The notes below the pieces were generated by a model that worked only from the letters and a program-made list of their open reading frames with translations, was not told the DNA's origin and did no database searches. From contig DASVDX010000028.1 in NCBI GenBank assembly GCA_036380875.1, forward strand, positions 1 to 64,000: a stretch of 64,000 nucleotides of DNA, read 5' to 3'. The stretch's first letter is position 1; each line of letters begins with the position of its first letter. The translations under genes and the position numbers were made by a program. Positions 25,599-34,196 of this stretch are shown here, one piece after another. Origin of the DNA: ZC4RG17 sp036380875. Lineage in GTDB: Bacteria; Actinomycetota; Acidimicrobiia; Spongiisociales; ZC4RG35.

Positions 25599-26663
25599 AT
25601 GCAGGTGGTCATACGCCAGCCGGGAGCGGTGGAGGGCCGGACCCTGGCAGTGGGGGAGGACGGCCGCTGGCGGGAGCCGACAGGCGAGGCGTCGGATCTT
25701 CTCGGCGTCGGCTGGTGGGCGCTCCCCGGACTGGTCGACGCCCACGCCCATCTCGCCGCAGACGAACTCGACCTGGTACCGGGGGTGCCCGACCAGATCC
25801 GAAAACGGGCTTACGCCTGTCTGGAGGGTGGCGTTTTCCTGGTCATCGACAAGGGATGGTGCGATGGCACGGTCGTCGCCACCCTGACCGACGCGCCGCC
25901 GTCGGAATCACCCGACTTCGAGGCATCAGGTCGGATCGTCGCGGTGGAGGGTGGCTACTACCCGGGCTTCGCCATCGAAACGGACGCCGAAGACCTGGTC
26001 GAGGTCATCCGCCGGGCTGTCGACGAAGGGAAGGGGTGGGTGAAGCTGGTGGGCGACTGGCCGCGCAAGGGACGGGGAGCGTTGCCGAACTTCGACCCGG
26101 ACCAGTTGAAGACGGCCGTCGACGTCGCACACGCCGCCGGGGCCAGAGTGGCGATCCACAGCATGGCACCCGACGTCGCCTCGTGGGCGGTGGCGGCGGG
26201 AGTCGATTCGATCGAGCACGGCCTGTTCCTCACTGTCGATGATCTGGAGGCGATGGCGGCCCGGGAGGCAGGATGGGTGCCGACGATCCTCCGATGCGAA
26301 GCCCTCATCGAGGCTCTCGGTCGCGAATCCAGTGGAGGTCGCCTCCTCGCCGCCGGGCTGGACAATGTCAGAAACCTCCTGGCCGAGGTCCCCGACGGAG
26401 TGAGTGTGCTGGCGGGAACCGACCTCGTGGCCCCGTCGGCCGCGGTGGGTCGGGAGGTGACGGCGCTGATCCGTCACGGCCTGGACCCGAAGCGGGCGGT
26501 CGACGCCGCCTCCGCCACCGCGCTCGCGTTCTGTGAACGGGAGGCGGCTTTTGCCGTCGGCGCTCCCGCCGACGCCGTCTTCTTCGACCGCGACCCGTAT
26601 GAGGACCCATCTGTGATGGAACGACCGATCGCGGTCCTGCGTCACGGTGTGAGGCTGCGGTGA
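25599..26663 (+). CDS. Amidohydrolase family protein
   Basis: A 354-residue metal-dependent hydrolase. The HxH metal site is in LPGLVDAHAHLAADE near residue 48. Other metal ligands fit KLVGDW (position of the bridging Lys), ARVAIHSMAP, GVDSIEHGL and LAGTDLVAPSA. The arrangement resembles the imidazolonepropionase-like amidohydrolase group, but the specific substrate is not evident. A short starting beta-domain (VVIRQPGAVEGRTLAVGEDG) precedes the barrel, as usual. ATG at 25599; the gene overlaps maf by 4 bp, so they are co-translated. Confidence 0.88.
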   Translation: MQVVIRQPGAVEGRTLAVGEDGRWREPTGEASDLLGVGWWALPGLVDAHAHLAADELDLVPGVPDQIRKRAYACLEGGVFLVIDKGWCDGTVVATLTDAPPSESPDFEASGRIVAVEGGYYPGFAIETDAEDLVEVIRRAVDEGKGWVKLVGDWPRKGRGALPNFDPDQLKTAVDVAHAAGARVAIHSMAPDVASWAVAAGVDSIEHGLFLTVDDLEAMAAREAGWVPTILRCEALIEALGRESSGGRLLAAGLDNVRNLLAEVPDGVSVLAGTDLVAPSAAVGREVTALIRHGLDPKRAVDAASATALAFCEREAAFAVGAPADAVFFDRDPYEDPSVMERPIAVLRHGVRLR

Positions 26664-27238
26664 AGACCCTCGTCCTGGCCTCCGGCTCGCCGCGCCGAGC
26701 AGAGCTCCTGAGTCTTCTGGGGGTGCCGTTCCAGGTGGACGTGGCAGACGTCGACGAGTCACGGCGGCCTGGGGAGGAGCCGGCCACCTACGTGGAGCGG
26801 CTCGCCCGGGCCAAGGCCAGTGCCGTCGCACGTGAGGAGGTCGTGGCGTTGGGCGCCGACACGATCGTGGTCCACCACGGTGTCGTACTCGGCAAGCCCG
26901 CACACCCGGCCGAGGCACGCTCGATGCTGAAGCGCCTGTCCGGCGACGCCCACCAGGCAATGACGGCGGTGGCGGTGGCGATCGTGGAGAGAGGCCGTGT
27001 CGTCCTCGATTCCGTCGTCGAGACGGCGCTCGTCCGGTTCCTGCCGCTGACCGACCGGGAGATCGACGACTACCTGGCGACTGGCGAGCCCCTCGACAAG
27101 GCGGGAGCCTACGCCCTCCAGGGTCGGGGGGCTGTGCTCGTCGAGTCGATCGAGGGACATCCCACCACGGTGGTCGGCTTGCCTCTGCCCGCCACCCGCC
27201 GGCTGCTGGTGCGGGCGGGTGTCGAGTCGCTCGACTGA
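26660..27238 (+). CDS. maf: Maf family nucleotide pyrophosphatase
   Basis: A 192-residue Maf/YhdE-type nucleoside triphosphate pyrophosphatase, thought to hydrolyse non-canonical or modified NTPs such as dTTP/UTP analogues. The start LASGSPRRAELLSLLGV is the family signature. VVALGADTIV gives the metal-binding Asp, and KPAHPAEARSMLKRLSG and YALQGRGAVLVESIEGHPT complete the active site. GTG start at 26660 overlaps the amidohydrolase stop. Convergent with the cupin gene 1 bp away. The older name links it to septum inhibition. Confidence 0.95.
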   Translation: MKTLVLASGSPRRAELLSLLGVPFQVDVADVDESRRPGEEPATYVERLARAKASAVAREEVVALGADTIVVHHGVVLGKPAHPAEARSMLKRLSGDAHQAMTAVAVAIVERGRVVLDSVVETALVRFLPLTDREIDDYLATGEPLDKAGAYALQGRGAVLVESIEGHPTTVVGLPLPATRRLLVRAGVESLD

Positions 27239-27239
27239 G

Positions 27240-27581
27240 TCAGCTCTCCTCGGGCGGGGAAGGGGCCGGCGACCGGAACAGCAGCAACCTGGCCTCCCGC
27301 TGGCCACCGTTGAAGTACCCGTACTCCTCGCCTTCGGCGATGTGGATCACGTCGCCCCGGCCGATGTGCACTCGGGTTCCCTCGACGGTGAACTCGACCT
27401 CGCCGGTTATGCCGACGTAGACCCGGTCCTTCTTCAGGGATCGGCGGGGCGGTCGCTGCACTCCGATCGGCAAGATGATCTCGGCGAGGGAGCCGGCCTG
27501 CATGGCGTCGGGGGAGAGCTCTCGCACCCACAGGTCGGAGAACTGGTAGGCGGGCGCATCGTCATAGCGCATCACCTGCAT
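27240..27581 (-). CDS. Small cupin-domain protein
   Basis: A 113-residue single-domain cupin. The beta-barrel core reads YVGITGEVEFTVEGTRVHIG followed by GDVIHIAEGEEYGYFNGG. Only one His (IHI) sits near the usual metal site, so it may be a non-catalytic cupin or one with altered metal ligands. No signal peptide. ATG at 27581. It lies alone between maf (convergent) and a thioesterase (divergent, 41 bp away). I cannot assign a substrate. Confidence 0.8.
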   Translation of the reverse strand: MQVMRYDDAPAYQFSDLWVRELSPDAMQAGSLAEIILPIGVQRPPRRSLKKDRVYVGITGEVEFTVEGTRVHIGRGDVIHIAEGEEYGYFNGGQREARLLLFRSPAPSPPEES

Positions 27582-27622
27582 GACTCTCCGAGGCTACTCC
27601 GCCGTTAGGGTTCCCGGCTGAG

Positions 27623-28036
27623 ATGGTCGACTTTCACTCCGGAATCAACTACGTCACCCACAGCGACATCGAGTTGACCGAAGCCACGGCGGACCGCTGC
27701 GTTGGGCGGGTGGTGGTCGCGCGGCATCACCACCAGCCGTATGGCGTGGTGCACGGCGGCCTGTACTGCACACTCGTCGAGACACTCGCCTCCACCGGTG
27801 CCGCATTGTGGGCGATGGAGCGGGGGATGATGGGATGCGTCGGGGTCAACAACTCGACCGATTTCCTACGTCCGGTCCGAGACGGTGTGCTCATCGGGGA
27901 GGCGACCCCGATCCACCGTGGCCGCACCCAACAGCTGTGGGACGTTTCTGTGATCCGTGAGGAAGACGGAAAGCTCGTAGCCCGCGGTCGAGTCCGCTTG
28001 CAGAACATCGCCGACGCCAGCGTCCTCGGCGGCTGA
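27623..28036 (+). CDS. PaaI-family hotdog thioesterase
   Basis: A 137-residue hotdog-fold protein of the PaaI/YdiI group, which hydrolyses acyl-CoA or aryl-CoA thioesters. The family motif is YGVVHGGLYCTLVETLASTG, with the HGG loop at the helix start. The strand NNSTDFLRPVRDGVL and the region QLWDVSVIREEDGKLVARGR complete the fold. ATG at 27623. The gene is followed after 28 bp by the tRNA-dihydrouridine synthase and may share its transcript. The substrate is not determinable. Confidence 0.9.
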   Translation: MVDFHSGINYVTHSDIELTEATADRCVGRVVVARHHHQPYGVVHGGLYCTLVETLASTGAALWAMERGMMGCVGVNNSTDFLRPVRDGVLIGEATPIHRGRTQQLWDVSVIREEDGKLVARGRVRLQNIADASVLGG

Positions 28037-28064
28037 GCCGGAAAACGGGCCTACCCTTTTCCAC

Positions 28065-29180
28065 GTGAACCCGCTGTCGATCGGATCCCTGCGCGTCGAC
28101 CCGCCCGTGGTGCTCGCCCCCATGGCGGGGGTTACGAACGCGCCGTTCCGCACGCTGTGCCGTCGGTACGGCGCCGGGTTGTATGTGTCGGAGATGATCG
28201 GGGCGCGGGCGCTCCTGGAGGGGGACGAGAAGACCCTCGCCAACGCCAGGTTCGCTCCCGAGGAGGATCTCCGCTCGATCCAGTTGTACGGCACTGAGCC
28301 CAACTCCGTGAAAGCGGCGGCGCGCCTTTTGGTCGAGGAGCACGGCGTGCACCACATCGATCTGAACTTCGGCTGTCCCGTGCCCAAGGTGACGCGCCAC
28401 GGCGGTGGTGCGGCCCTTCCCTGGAAGATCGGTTTGTTCGCCGCCATCGTGTCGGCGGCGGTCGAGGGTGCGGGAGACGTTCCCGTCACCGTCAAGTTCC
28501 GGATGGGGATCGACGACGCCCACCTCACCTACCTCGACGCCGGACGTGCGGCGGAGCAAGCCGGAGCAGCGGCCGTCTCCCTCCACGCCCGTACGGCCGA
28601 GCAGCGGTACTCAGGCACGGCACGGTGGGAGGCGATCGCCGATCTCAAGGTTCACGTCGGTATCCCGGTGCTCGGCAACGGCGACATCTGGACGGCGGAG
28701 GACGCGGTGCGGATGATCGAGACGACCGGGTGCGATGGCGTCGTGGTGGGCCGGGGATGCCTGGGTCGGCCATGGCTGTTCGCCGAGTTGGCTGCAGCGC
28801 TATCCGGCCGGCCGGTTCCTCCCCCACCGAACCTGGGCGAGATCGCCGACACGATGCGCCTCCACGCCCACCTCCTCGTCGAGCACTACGGCCAACGTGT
28901 CGGCATCAACCTCTTCCGCCGGCATCCGACGTGGTACCTGAAGGGCTTCCCGGTCGGACGGGAGCTCCGCGCCCGCCTGTCGCAGGTGGCCGACCTGGAA
29001 GAGCTCGACGAGCTCCTCGCCCAGCTCGACCCGACCATCCCGTTTCCGCCCGAAGCTGCTCGGATGGTGCGCGGCCACGCCGGTGGCCCTCGCAAGGTGC
29101 GCCTGCCGGCCGGCTACCTCGACACCCGGGAGGCGGAGAGTCTCGATCCCGAGGCCGAGTTGGTCGTTTCGGGAGGCTGA
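28065..29180 (+). CDS. dusB: tRNA-dihydrouridine synthase
   Basis: A 371-residue flavin enzyme that reduces uridine to dihydrouridine in tRNA. The FMN-binding TIM barrel has VVLAPMAGVTNAPFRTLCRR at the start, YVSEMIGARAL, LNFGCPVPKVTRHGGGAAL with the catalytic Cys, KFRMGIDD, LHARTAEQRYSG and GNGDIWTAEDAVRMIE. The C-terminal helical tRNA-binding domain follows after about residue 245. GTG start at 28065. It belongs to the DusB/actinobacterial Dus group by overall similarity; the precise subfamily is an inference. Convergent with the PQ-loop gene. Confidence 0.94.
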   Translation: MNPLSIGSLRVDPPVVLAPMAGVTNAPFRTLCRRYGAGLYVSEMIGARALLEGDEKTLANARFAPEEDLRSIQLYGTEPNSVKAAARLLVEEHGVHHIDLNFGCPVPKVTRHGGGAALPWKIGLFAAIVSAAVEGAGDVPVTVKFRMGIDDAHLTYLDAGRAAEQAGAAAVSLHARTAEQRYSGTARWEAIADLKVHVGIPVLGNGDIWTAEDAVRMIETTGCDGVVVGRGCLGRPWLFAELAAALSGRPVPPPPNLGEIADTMRLHAHLLVEHYGQRVGINLFRRHPTWYLKGFPVGRELRARLSQVADLEELDELLAQLDPTIPFPPEAARMVRGHAGGPRKVRLPAGYLDTREAESLDPEAELVVSGG

Positions 29181-29186
29181 GCCCGA

Positions 29187-29789
29187 TCAGGGTGAGAGCG
29201 GCGAGGTCTGGCTCGCCACCGTGTAGTAACGGAACAGCATCAGCCCCGACGTGATCACATACGTGGCGGCGAAGATCATGATCGGCACGTCGCCGTGGTA
29301 CCAGCCGTAATAGCCCCACAGCACGCCTTCGGTCCCGGCGATCCACCAAGTGGCGGGGGCGATGCCCGTGGGGCGAGCTGTCCTATAGGCAGTAACGATC
29401 GCCGGCGTCACCTGCAGGAACTGGGAGAACCCGAGGACAGTGCCCAGAGCCAGCCAGCCGCCCACGAGCGTGATGGCCACGAGGAACGCCGTCCACAACG
29501 CACCGCGCAGGATGGAGGCGCCGAGGGACCGGCCGGCGCGCGCCAATCCCCACATGACCACGCTGTAGAAGACGACCATCAGGATCGTCGAGATCGAGGC
29601 CGGCCACAGCCCGGCCTGGAGGAGGTAGGCGCACCAGGCGGCGTTGGTGACGAGCCCGATCGCCGGCCATGTGGAGGACACGCCGGCGGCGTCGCGGGTC
29701 CTCACCAGCTTGAGGATCTGAGGGATGAGCGACAGCCCTGCGAGGATGGTCGCCACCACCACGGCGATGGTCGCCAGGATCCCTGCCAT
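29187..29789 (-). CDS. PQ-loop repeat membrane protein (SWEET-like)
   Basis: A 200-residue protein with about seven membrane helices arranged as two PQ-loop/MtN3-type halves. The first half contains LAGLSLIPQILKLVRTRDAA near residue 17, the second FLQVTPAIVTAYRTARPTGI near residue 122, where PQ has become TP. The layout resembles SWEET or cystinosin-type transporters, with a connecting helix between the halves. ATG at 29789 shares one base with the stop of the upstream DinB-like gene. A transported substrate cannot be given. Confidence 0.82.
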   Translation of the reverse strand: MAGILATIAVVVATILAGLSLIPQILKLVRTRDAAGVSSTWPAIGLVTNAAWCAYLLQAGLWPASISTILMVVFYSVVMWGLARAGRSLGASILRGALWTAFLVAITLVGGWLALGTVLGFSQFLQVTPAIVTAYRTARPTGIAPATWWIAGTEGVLWGYYGWYHGDVPIMIFAATYVITSGLMLFRYYTVASQTSPLSP

Positions 29790-30412
29790 CAGACGCCCAG
29801 CTTTGCGTTCTCCAGGGCGACGATCGCCGCATGGTCGCCGGACAGCTCCACGTCGGCAGCATCGCGTCGCCCGGAGAGATAGAGGAGCAGCTCACCCGGT
29901 TGCCCGGAGAGGACGGCCCGTGGCTCGGGGCCGTGGCGATACAAGACGCCACCGTTCCAGACCACGTCGACGCCGCTGTCGACTCGGGACAAGAAGCGAG
30001 CCGCGGTTGCCTTGATCAGGCGGGCGAGGGCCTCATCCAGTTCGTCGTGGCCGGTCCGGGGACCCATGCCGTTGGCGCGACGGACGTCCTCGTGGTGGAT
30101 GAAGTACTCGGAGAGCTGGGCGCCGGCGGGCAGCAGCGAGTAGATGCGAGGGGACCCGTTGCGGATGATGCCGACGAGGCGCTCGAGGCCTTGCCGACGG
30201 CGTCGTTGCATCGCTCGTTCCAGGGCTTTGCGGAACACCCCGCCGAGAACGATCCCCGGCGCCGCCCACAGATCGTGCTCTCGCACCACGAGATGAGCAG
30301 CGAGATCCAAGACGTTCCAGCCCTCGCACAGCGTCGGCGCCTCCGGGCCGAGTTCCAACATCAGATCGCAAAGCCCCATCCGCTCCGACTGAGCGAGGTC
30401 CGCCATCGACAT
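29789..30412 (-). CDS. TIGR03085-family DinB-like protein
   Basis: A 207-residue protein of the actinobacterial TIGR03085 family, related to DinB and mycothiol-dependent maleylpyruvate isomerase N-terminal domains. The four-helix bundle has the metal-ligand signature LCEGWNVLDLAAHLVVRE near residue 28 and the family motif EYFIHHEDVRRANG near residue 105. The His residues fit a divalent metal site for a thiol-dependent transferase. ATG at 30412, or two codons later at 30406. No partner gene indicates a reaction, and the upstream gap to hutF is 38 bp. Confidence 0.9.
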   Translation of the reverse strand: MSMADLAQSERMGLCDLMLELGPEAPTLCEGWNVLDLAAHLVVREHDLWAAPGIVLGGVFRKALERAMQRRRRQGLERLVGIIRNGSPRIYSLLPAGAQLSEYFIHHEDVRRANGMGPRTGHDELDEALARLIKATAARFLSRVDSGVDVVWNGGVLYRHGPEPRAVLSGQPGELLLYLSGRRDAADVELSGDHAAIVALENAKLGV

Positions 30413-30450
30413 GTAGCAAGCCTAGAGCTGGTGTGGAACCCGTCGGACGG

Positions 30451-31656
30451 TCACGAAACGACGGTTCCCCCGATCACGACCGACCGGACGTCAGCGGCGG
30501 TGGCGGCGAAGACGAGCCCCTCGACCGGAACACCGGCAGTGCGAGGGGAGTCGGTTGACACGGTGACGATGTCGGCTGGTGCCCCTGGTTCGAGGCGGGC
30601 GCCGCCCGTGCCAGCGGTGATCAGATCGGCCACTGCATGGGTGCCCGTCTTTCCTGAGGCGAGGCGCTGATGGAGTTCGAGGAGGCGCATCTCCTCGAAG
30701 GGGTCGATCACCGCCTGAGAGTCACTTCCCAGCGTCAGGCGGATCCCGGCTTCGGCCATGGCTCCGGTCGGGCCGATGCCGTCGGCCAGCCAGCGTTCCG
30801 TCGTCGGACAGACGCACACTGTCGTGGCGGTCCCCGACAGCTGGGTGATGTCGGCTTTGTTGGCGTGGGTGGCGTGGACGTAGGTCACTTCGGGCCCGGA
30901 GATCCCGGCGTCGAGCAGCACCTGGATGGGAGTTCGGCCGTAGTGATTGAGGCACTCCTTGTTCTCCGCCGGCTGCTCGGACACGTGGACGTGGAGCGGG
31001 CGGCCCGCGGCCCAATCCGAAACGACTCCCATCTGGCGAGGGTTGACTGCCCGCACGGAATGGATCGCGGCCCCGAATGTCACCCCGTCCGGCGGTTTCC
31101 AGGCCGACACCCTCTCCGCCCACGCGTCTGCGGTGCCGTCGGAGAAGCGGACTTGCACGCCCTGGGGAGGGCGCCCGAACCCGGCGGAGAGGTAACACGT
31201 GTCGAGCAGGGTCAGGCGGATTCCCGCCTCGGCGGCGGCGTCGGCCAGCGCATCCGTCATCACGTTCGGGTCGTCGTAAGGACGCCCGTCGGGTCGATGG
31301 TGGAGATAGTGGAATTCGGTGACCGACGTGTATCCGGCCGCCACCATCTCATGGAACGTCGCCGCGGCGATCTCCCGGTGAGAGTCGGGGTCCAGCTCGG
31401 ACGCCACCCTGTACATCTCCTCGCGCCACGTCCAGAAGTCGCCCTTGCCTACGTGGCCTCGTAGCAGGCGATGGAAGACGTGGGAGTGATCGTTGTGGAA
31501 CCCCGGAAACGCCACTCCCGGAAGGGCCACCATCTCCGAGCCGGGGGGAACGCCGACCTCGACGGAATCGATCATTCCGTCACGGACTGTGACCACCACG
31601 TCGCGTTCGAACGCGTCGCCTGTCCACACCTCGCTCAGGTGGTACCGATTGACCAC
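30451..31656 (-). CDS. hutF: Formimidoylglutamate deiminase
   Basis: A 401-residue amidohydrolase that converts N-formimidoyl-L-glutamate to N-formyl-L-glutamate and ammonia in the histidine-degradation branch using HutF/HutG. The metal site FHNDHSHVFHR near residue 54, YTSVTEFHYLHHRPDG, LHVHVSEQPAENKECL and GSDSQAVIDPFEEMR are characteristic. GTG start at 31656 is 2 bp after the hutU stop. The Shine-Dalgarno sequence appears to be supplied by the GGAAG of the tandem repeat in the end of hutU. hutH, hutI and hutG are not in the window. Confidence 0.95.
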   Translation of the reverse strand: MVNRYHLSEVWTGDAFERDVVVTVRDGMIDSVEVGVPPGSEMVALPGVAFPGFHNDHSHVFHRLLRGHVGKGDFWTWREEMYRVASELDPDSHREIAAATFHEMVAAGYTSVTEFHYLHHRPDGRPYDDPNVMTDALADAAAEAGIRLTLLDTCYLSAGFGRPPQGVQVRFSDGTADAWAERVSAWKPPDGVTFGAAIHSVRAVNPRQMGVVSDWAAGRPLHVHVSEQPAENKECLNHYGRTPIQVLLDAGISGPEVTYVHATHANKADITQLSGTATTVCVCPTTERWLADGIGPTGAMAEAGIRLTLGSDSQAVIDPFEEMRLLELHQRLASGKTGTHAVADLITAGTGGARLEPGAPADIVTVSTDSPRTAGVPVEGLVFAATAADVRSVVIGGTVVS

Positions 31657-31658
31657 TC

Positions 31659-33344
31659 TCAGACTTCCGACTTCCGACTTCCGACTTCCGACTCCATCGG
31701 CCGGTCCAGCCCGCGTTCCTGCGCCACCCGGATCGCCCGCTCGTATCCGGCGTCGGCGTGGCGCATCACCCCGGTTCCCGGGTCGTTGGTGAGCACGAGT
31801 TCCAGCCGCAGGTCGGCCTGAGCGGTACCGTCAGCCACCACCTGGGCGCCGGCGTGGATCGAGTTGCCGATCCCCACCCCGCCGCCGTGGTGCACGGCCA
31901 CCCAGGCGGCCCCCGAGGCCGTGTTGAGCAGGGCGTTGAGGATCGGCCAGTCCGCCACGGCGTCCGAGCCGTCGGCCATCCCCTCAGTTTCCCGGTACGG
32001 GGAAGCTACCGACCCGGCGTCGAGGTGATCCCGCCCGATCACGATCGGAGCGGACACTCGTCCAGCTCGGACCAGCTCGTTGAAAGCCAGGCCCGCCAGG
32101 TGGCGCTCCTGGTAGCCGAGCCAGCAGATGCGGGCCGGCAGCCCCTGGAACTGGACCTTCTCCCCGGCCATCGCCAGCCACCGGTGCAGGGCTTCGTTCT
32201 CGGGAAAGAGCTCGAGGACCGCCCGGTCGGTGGCGGCTATGTCGGCGGGGTCGCCCGACAGGGCCACCCAGCGGAACGGCCCCATCCCCTCGCAGAACAG
32301 ATCACGGATGTAGGCAGGGACGAAGCCGGGATAGGCGAAGGCGTCGGCGAATCCCGCCGTCTGCGCCTCGCCGCGCAGGTTGTTGCCGTAGTCGAACACC
32401 TCGGCTCCCCGACGTAGGAAGCCGACCATCGCCTCACAGTGGACCGCCATCGACTCGCGGGCCGCCTTCATGTAGGCGTCCGGGTCGCCTTCTCGCAGTT
32501 CGACGGCCGCCTCCATGTCGTAGCCGGCCGGGATGTAGCCGTAGAGCGGGTCGTGGGCCGACGTCTGGTCCGTGACCACGTCTATCTCCACCTCCCGGCG
32601 AAGCAACTCGGGGAACACCTCGGCGGCGTTGCCCTCCACACCGATGGAGAGGGGACGTCGCTTCCGCTTCGCTTCCCGCGCCCACTCGATCGCTTCGTCG
32701 AGGTCGGCGGTCGCCTGGTCGAGGTAGCCGGTCTCGAGGCGGCGTTCGATCCGACGTCGGTCGACCTCCACGCACAACGCAACGCCGCCGTTCATCGTCA
32801 CCGCCAGCGGCTGCGCGCCGCCCATCCCGCCTAGACCGGCCGTCAGGGTGATCGTCCCGGCGAGCGTCCCCCCGAACCGCTTCTCGGCTACCGCGGCGAA
32901 GGTCTGGTAGGTGCCCTGGAGGATGCCCTGGGTGCCGATGTAGATCCACGACCCGGCGGTCATCTGACCGTACATGATCAGACCTGCCTCCTCGAGCTCC
33001 CAGAAGTGCTCGAGGGTCGCCCAGCGGGGTACCAGCAACGAGTTGGCGATCAAGACCCGAGGCGTCATCTCGTGGGTGCGGAACACCCCGACCGGCTTTC
33101 CCGACTGGACCAGGAGCGTGTGGTCGTTGGGGAGCCGCTCCAGAGTCCGCACGATGGCCGTCACCGCCACCACCGAGCGGGCCGCCTTGCCCCGGCCGCC
33201 GTAGACCACCAGCCGCTCCGGGTGCTCCGCGACCTCCGGATCGAGGTTGTTGAGCAGGCACCGCAGCGCTGCTTCCTGCAGCCATCCCCGGCAGTTGAGC
33301 GTGTTGCCCCGCGGTGCCCGGAGGGGAAACGTGAGGTCGATCAT
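31659..33344 (-). CDS. hutU: Urocanate hydratase
   Basis: A 561-residue NAD-dependent urocanase that makes imidazolonepropionate in histidine degradation. Signature segments include LVVYGGRGKAARS, TAGLGGMGGAQPLAVTMNGG (NAD-binding), SAHDPLYGYIPAGYD, NNLRGEAQTAGFADAFAYPG and HHGGGVGIGNSIHAG. The conserved protein ends near RGLDRPM; the last ten residues (SEVGSRKSEV) come from a 7-bp tandem repeat. ATG at 33344, with a GTG one codon earlier; a GGAGG sits close to the start. hutF follows 2 bp downstream, forming a two-gene hut operon. Confidence 0.97.
   Translation of the reverse strand: MIDLTFPLRAPRGNTLNCRGWLQEAALRCLLNNLDPEVAEHPERLVVYGGRGKAARSVVAVTAIVRTLERLPNDHTLLVQSGKPVGVFRTHEMTPRVLIANSLLVPRWATLEHFWELEEAGLIMYGQMTAGSWIYIGTQGILQGTYQTFAAVAEKRFGGTLAGTITLTAGLGGMGGAQPLAVTMNGGVALCVEVDRRRIERRLETGYLDQATADLDEAIEWAREAKRKRRPLSIGVEGNAAEVFPELLRREVEIDVVTDQTSAHDPLYGYIPAGYDMEAAVELREGDPDAYMKAARESMAVHCEAMVGFLRRGAEVFDYGNNLRGEAQTAGFADAFAYPGFVPAYIRDLFCEGMGPFRWVALSGDPADIAATDRAVLELFPENEALHRWLAMAGEKVQFQGLPARICWLGYQERHLAGLAFNELVRAGRVSAPIVIGRDHLDAGSVASPYRETEGMADGSDAVADWPILNALLNTASGAAWVAVHHGGGVGIGNSIHAGAQVVADGTAQADLRLELVLTNDPGTGVMRHADAGYERAIRVAQERGLDRPMESEVGSRKSEV
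31663..31690. repeat. Four-copy 7-bp tandem repeat at the hutU-hutF junction
   Basis: Four perfect copies of ACTTCCG on the + strand (CGGAAGT on the coding strand) cover this stretch. It encodes the last residues of HutU in a frame-shifting heptad and carries a GGAAG that could act as the ribosome site of hutF, whose GTG is at 31656. The unit length of 7 bp means a change in copy number would shift the HutU tail frame. Confidence 0.9.
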
Positions 33345-33389
33345 CACCTCCGAGACTACGTTCCCGACGGCGGAAGAGCCTGTGTGCGG

Positions 33390-34196
33390 TCAGGTCAAGA
33401 GCAACGTCTCGAGGCGGCGGCGGGTGATGGCCAGGCCGATCAGACCCATCACCAGCAGGAATGCGGCGTGACCGAACATCGACGGGTCGGGGGACGACAG
33501 CATGAATCCCCGCGTCAGTTCCACGCCGTGATAGAGCGGCGAGAAACGTGTGATCTGCTGGAGGACGGGCGGGTAGACGTCCAGGGGGTAGAAGGTGGCG
33601 GAGAACAGGAACAACGGCACCGTCACCAGTTGCACGAGGTCGAAGTCCTGCCAGCTCTTCATCCACGTCGTGGCCGCGAAACCGCAGGCGGCGAAAGCGA
33701 AGCCGATCAGCACACAAGCAGGCAGCGCCAGGATCCACATCCACCCCCGGGTCAGCCCCATCAGCAGGGCGATCACGAGGAAGGCAGCCGCGTACAGGAA
33801 CCCGCGGAACAGGCACCAGATGATCTCGCCGACGGCGATGTCCATCGGCTGCATCGGCGTGGTGAGCATTCCGTCGTAGACCTTGCCGAACTTGAGCTTG
33901 AAGAAGATGTTCATGGTCGACTCGAGGACGGCGCCGTTCATGGCCGACGAGGCGAGCAAGGCGGGGGCGACGAAGGCGGTGTAGGCGACAGTCTCTCCGC
34001 CGGGCAGCGTCACCTCGCCGACTAGAGCGCCGAGGCCGACGCCGATCGAGAACAAGTAGAAGACCGGCTCGAAGAAGCCGCTGAAGATGACCTTCCAGAT
34101 CCGTCGGTACACCAGGTAATTGCGCTCGAGCAGCCGGTGCGCCCGAGATCCCCGGCGGACCGGAGGCCGTGAGGTGGTGGTCGCGGGGGCGGTCAT
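33390..34196 (-). CDS. ABC-2 type permease (DrrB-like, second)
   Basis: A 268-residue membrane protein of the ABC-2/DrrB family. A soluble Arg-rich N-terminus is followed by six hydrophobic segments from about residue 37. The cytoplasmic KFGKVYDGMLTTPMQPMDIAVGE loop and FSATFYPLDVYPP re-entrant segment are typical for daunorubicin-resistance and Nod-factor exporters. ATG at 34196 overlaps the first permease stop (ATGA). It is the last gene of an ATPase-permease-permease operon. The 42-bp gap to hutU makes read-through into hutU possible. Confidence 0.9.
   Translation of the reverse strand: MTAPATTTSRPPVRRGSRAHRLLERNYLVYRRIWKVIFSGFFEPVFYLFSIGVGLGALVGEVTLPGGETVAYTAFVAPALLASSAMNGAVLESTMNIFFKLKFGKVYDGMLTTPMQPMDIAVGEIIWCLFRGFLYAAAFLVIALLMGLTRGWMWILALPACVLIGFAFAACGFAATTWMKSWQDFDLVQLVTVPLFLFSATFYPLDVYPPVLQQITRFSPLYHGVELTRGFMLSSPDPSMFGHAAFLLVMGLIGLAITRRRLETLLLT

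Noticed and set aside
31663..31690. Possible CRISPR-type or microsatellite array
   Set aside because: The units are contiguous 7-mers with no spacers, so not a CRISPR; kept only as a tandem repeat.
30451..33344. Complete histidine utilisation operon
   Set aside because: Only hutU and hutF are present; hutH, hutI and hutG are not in the window.
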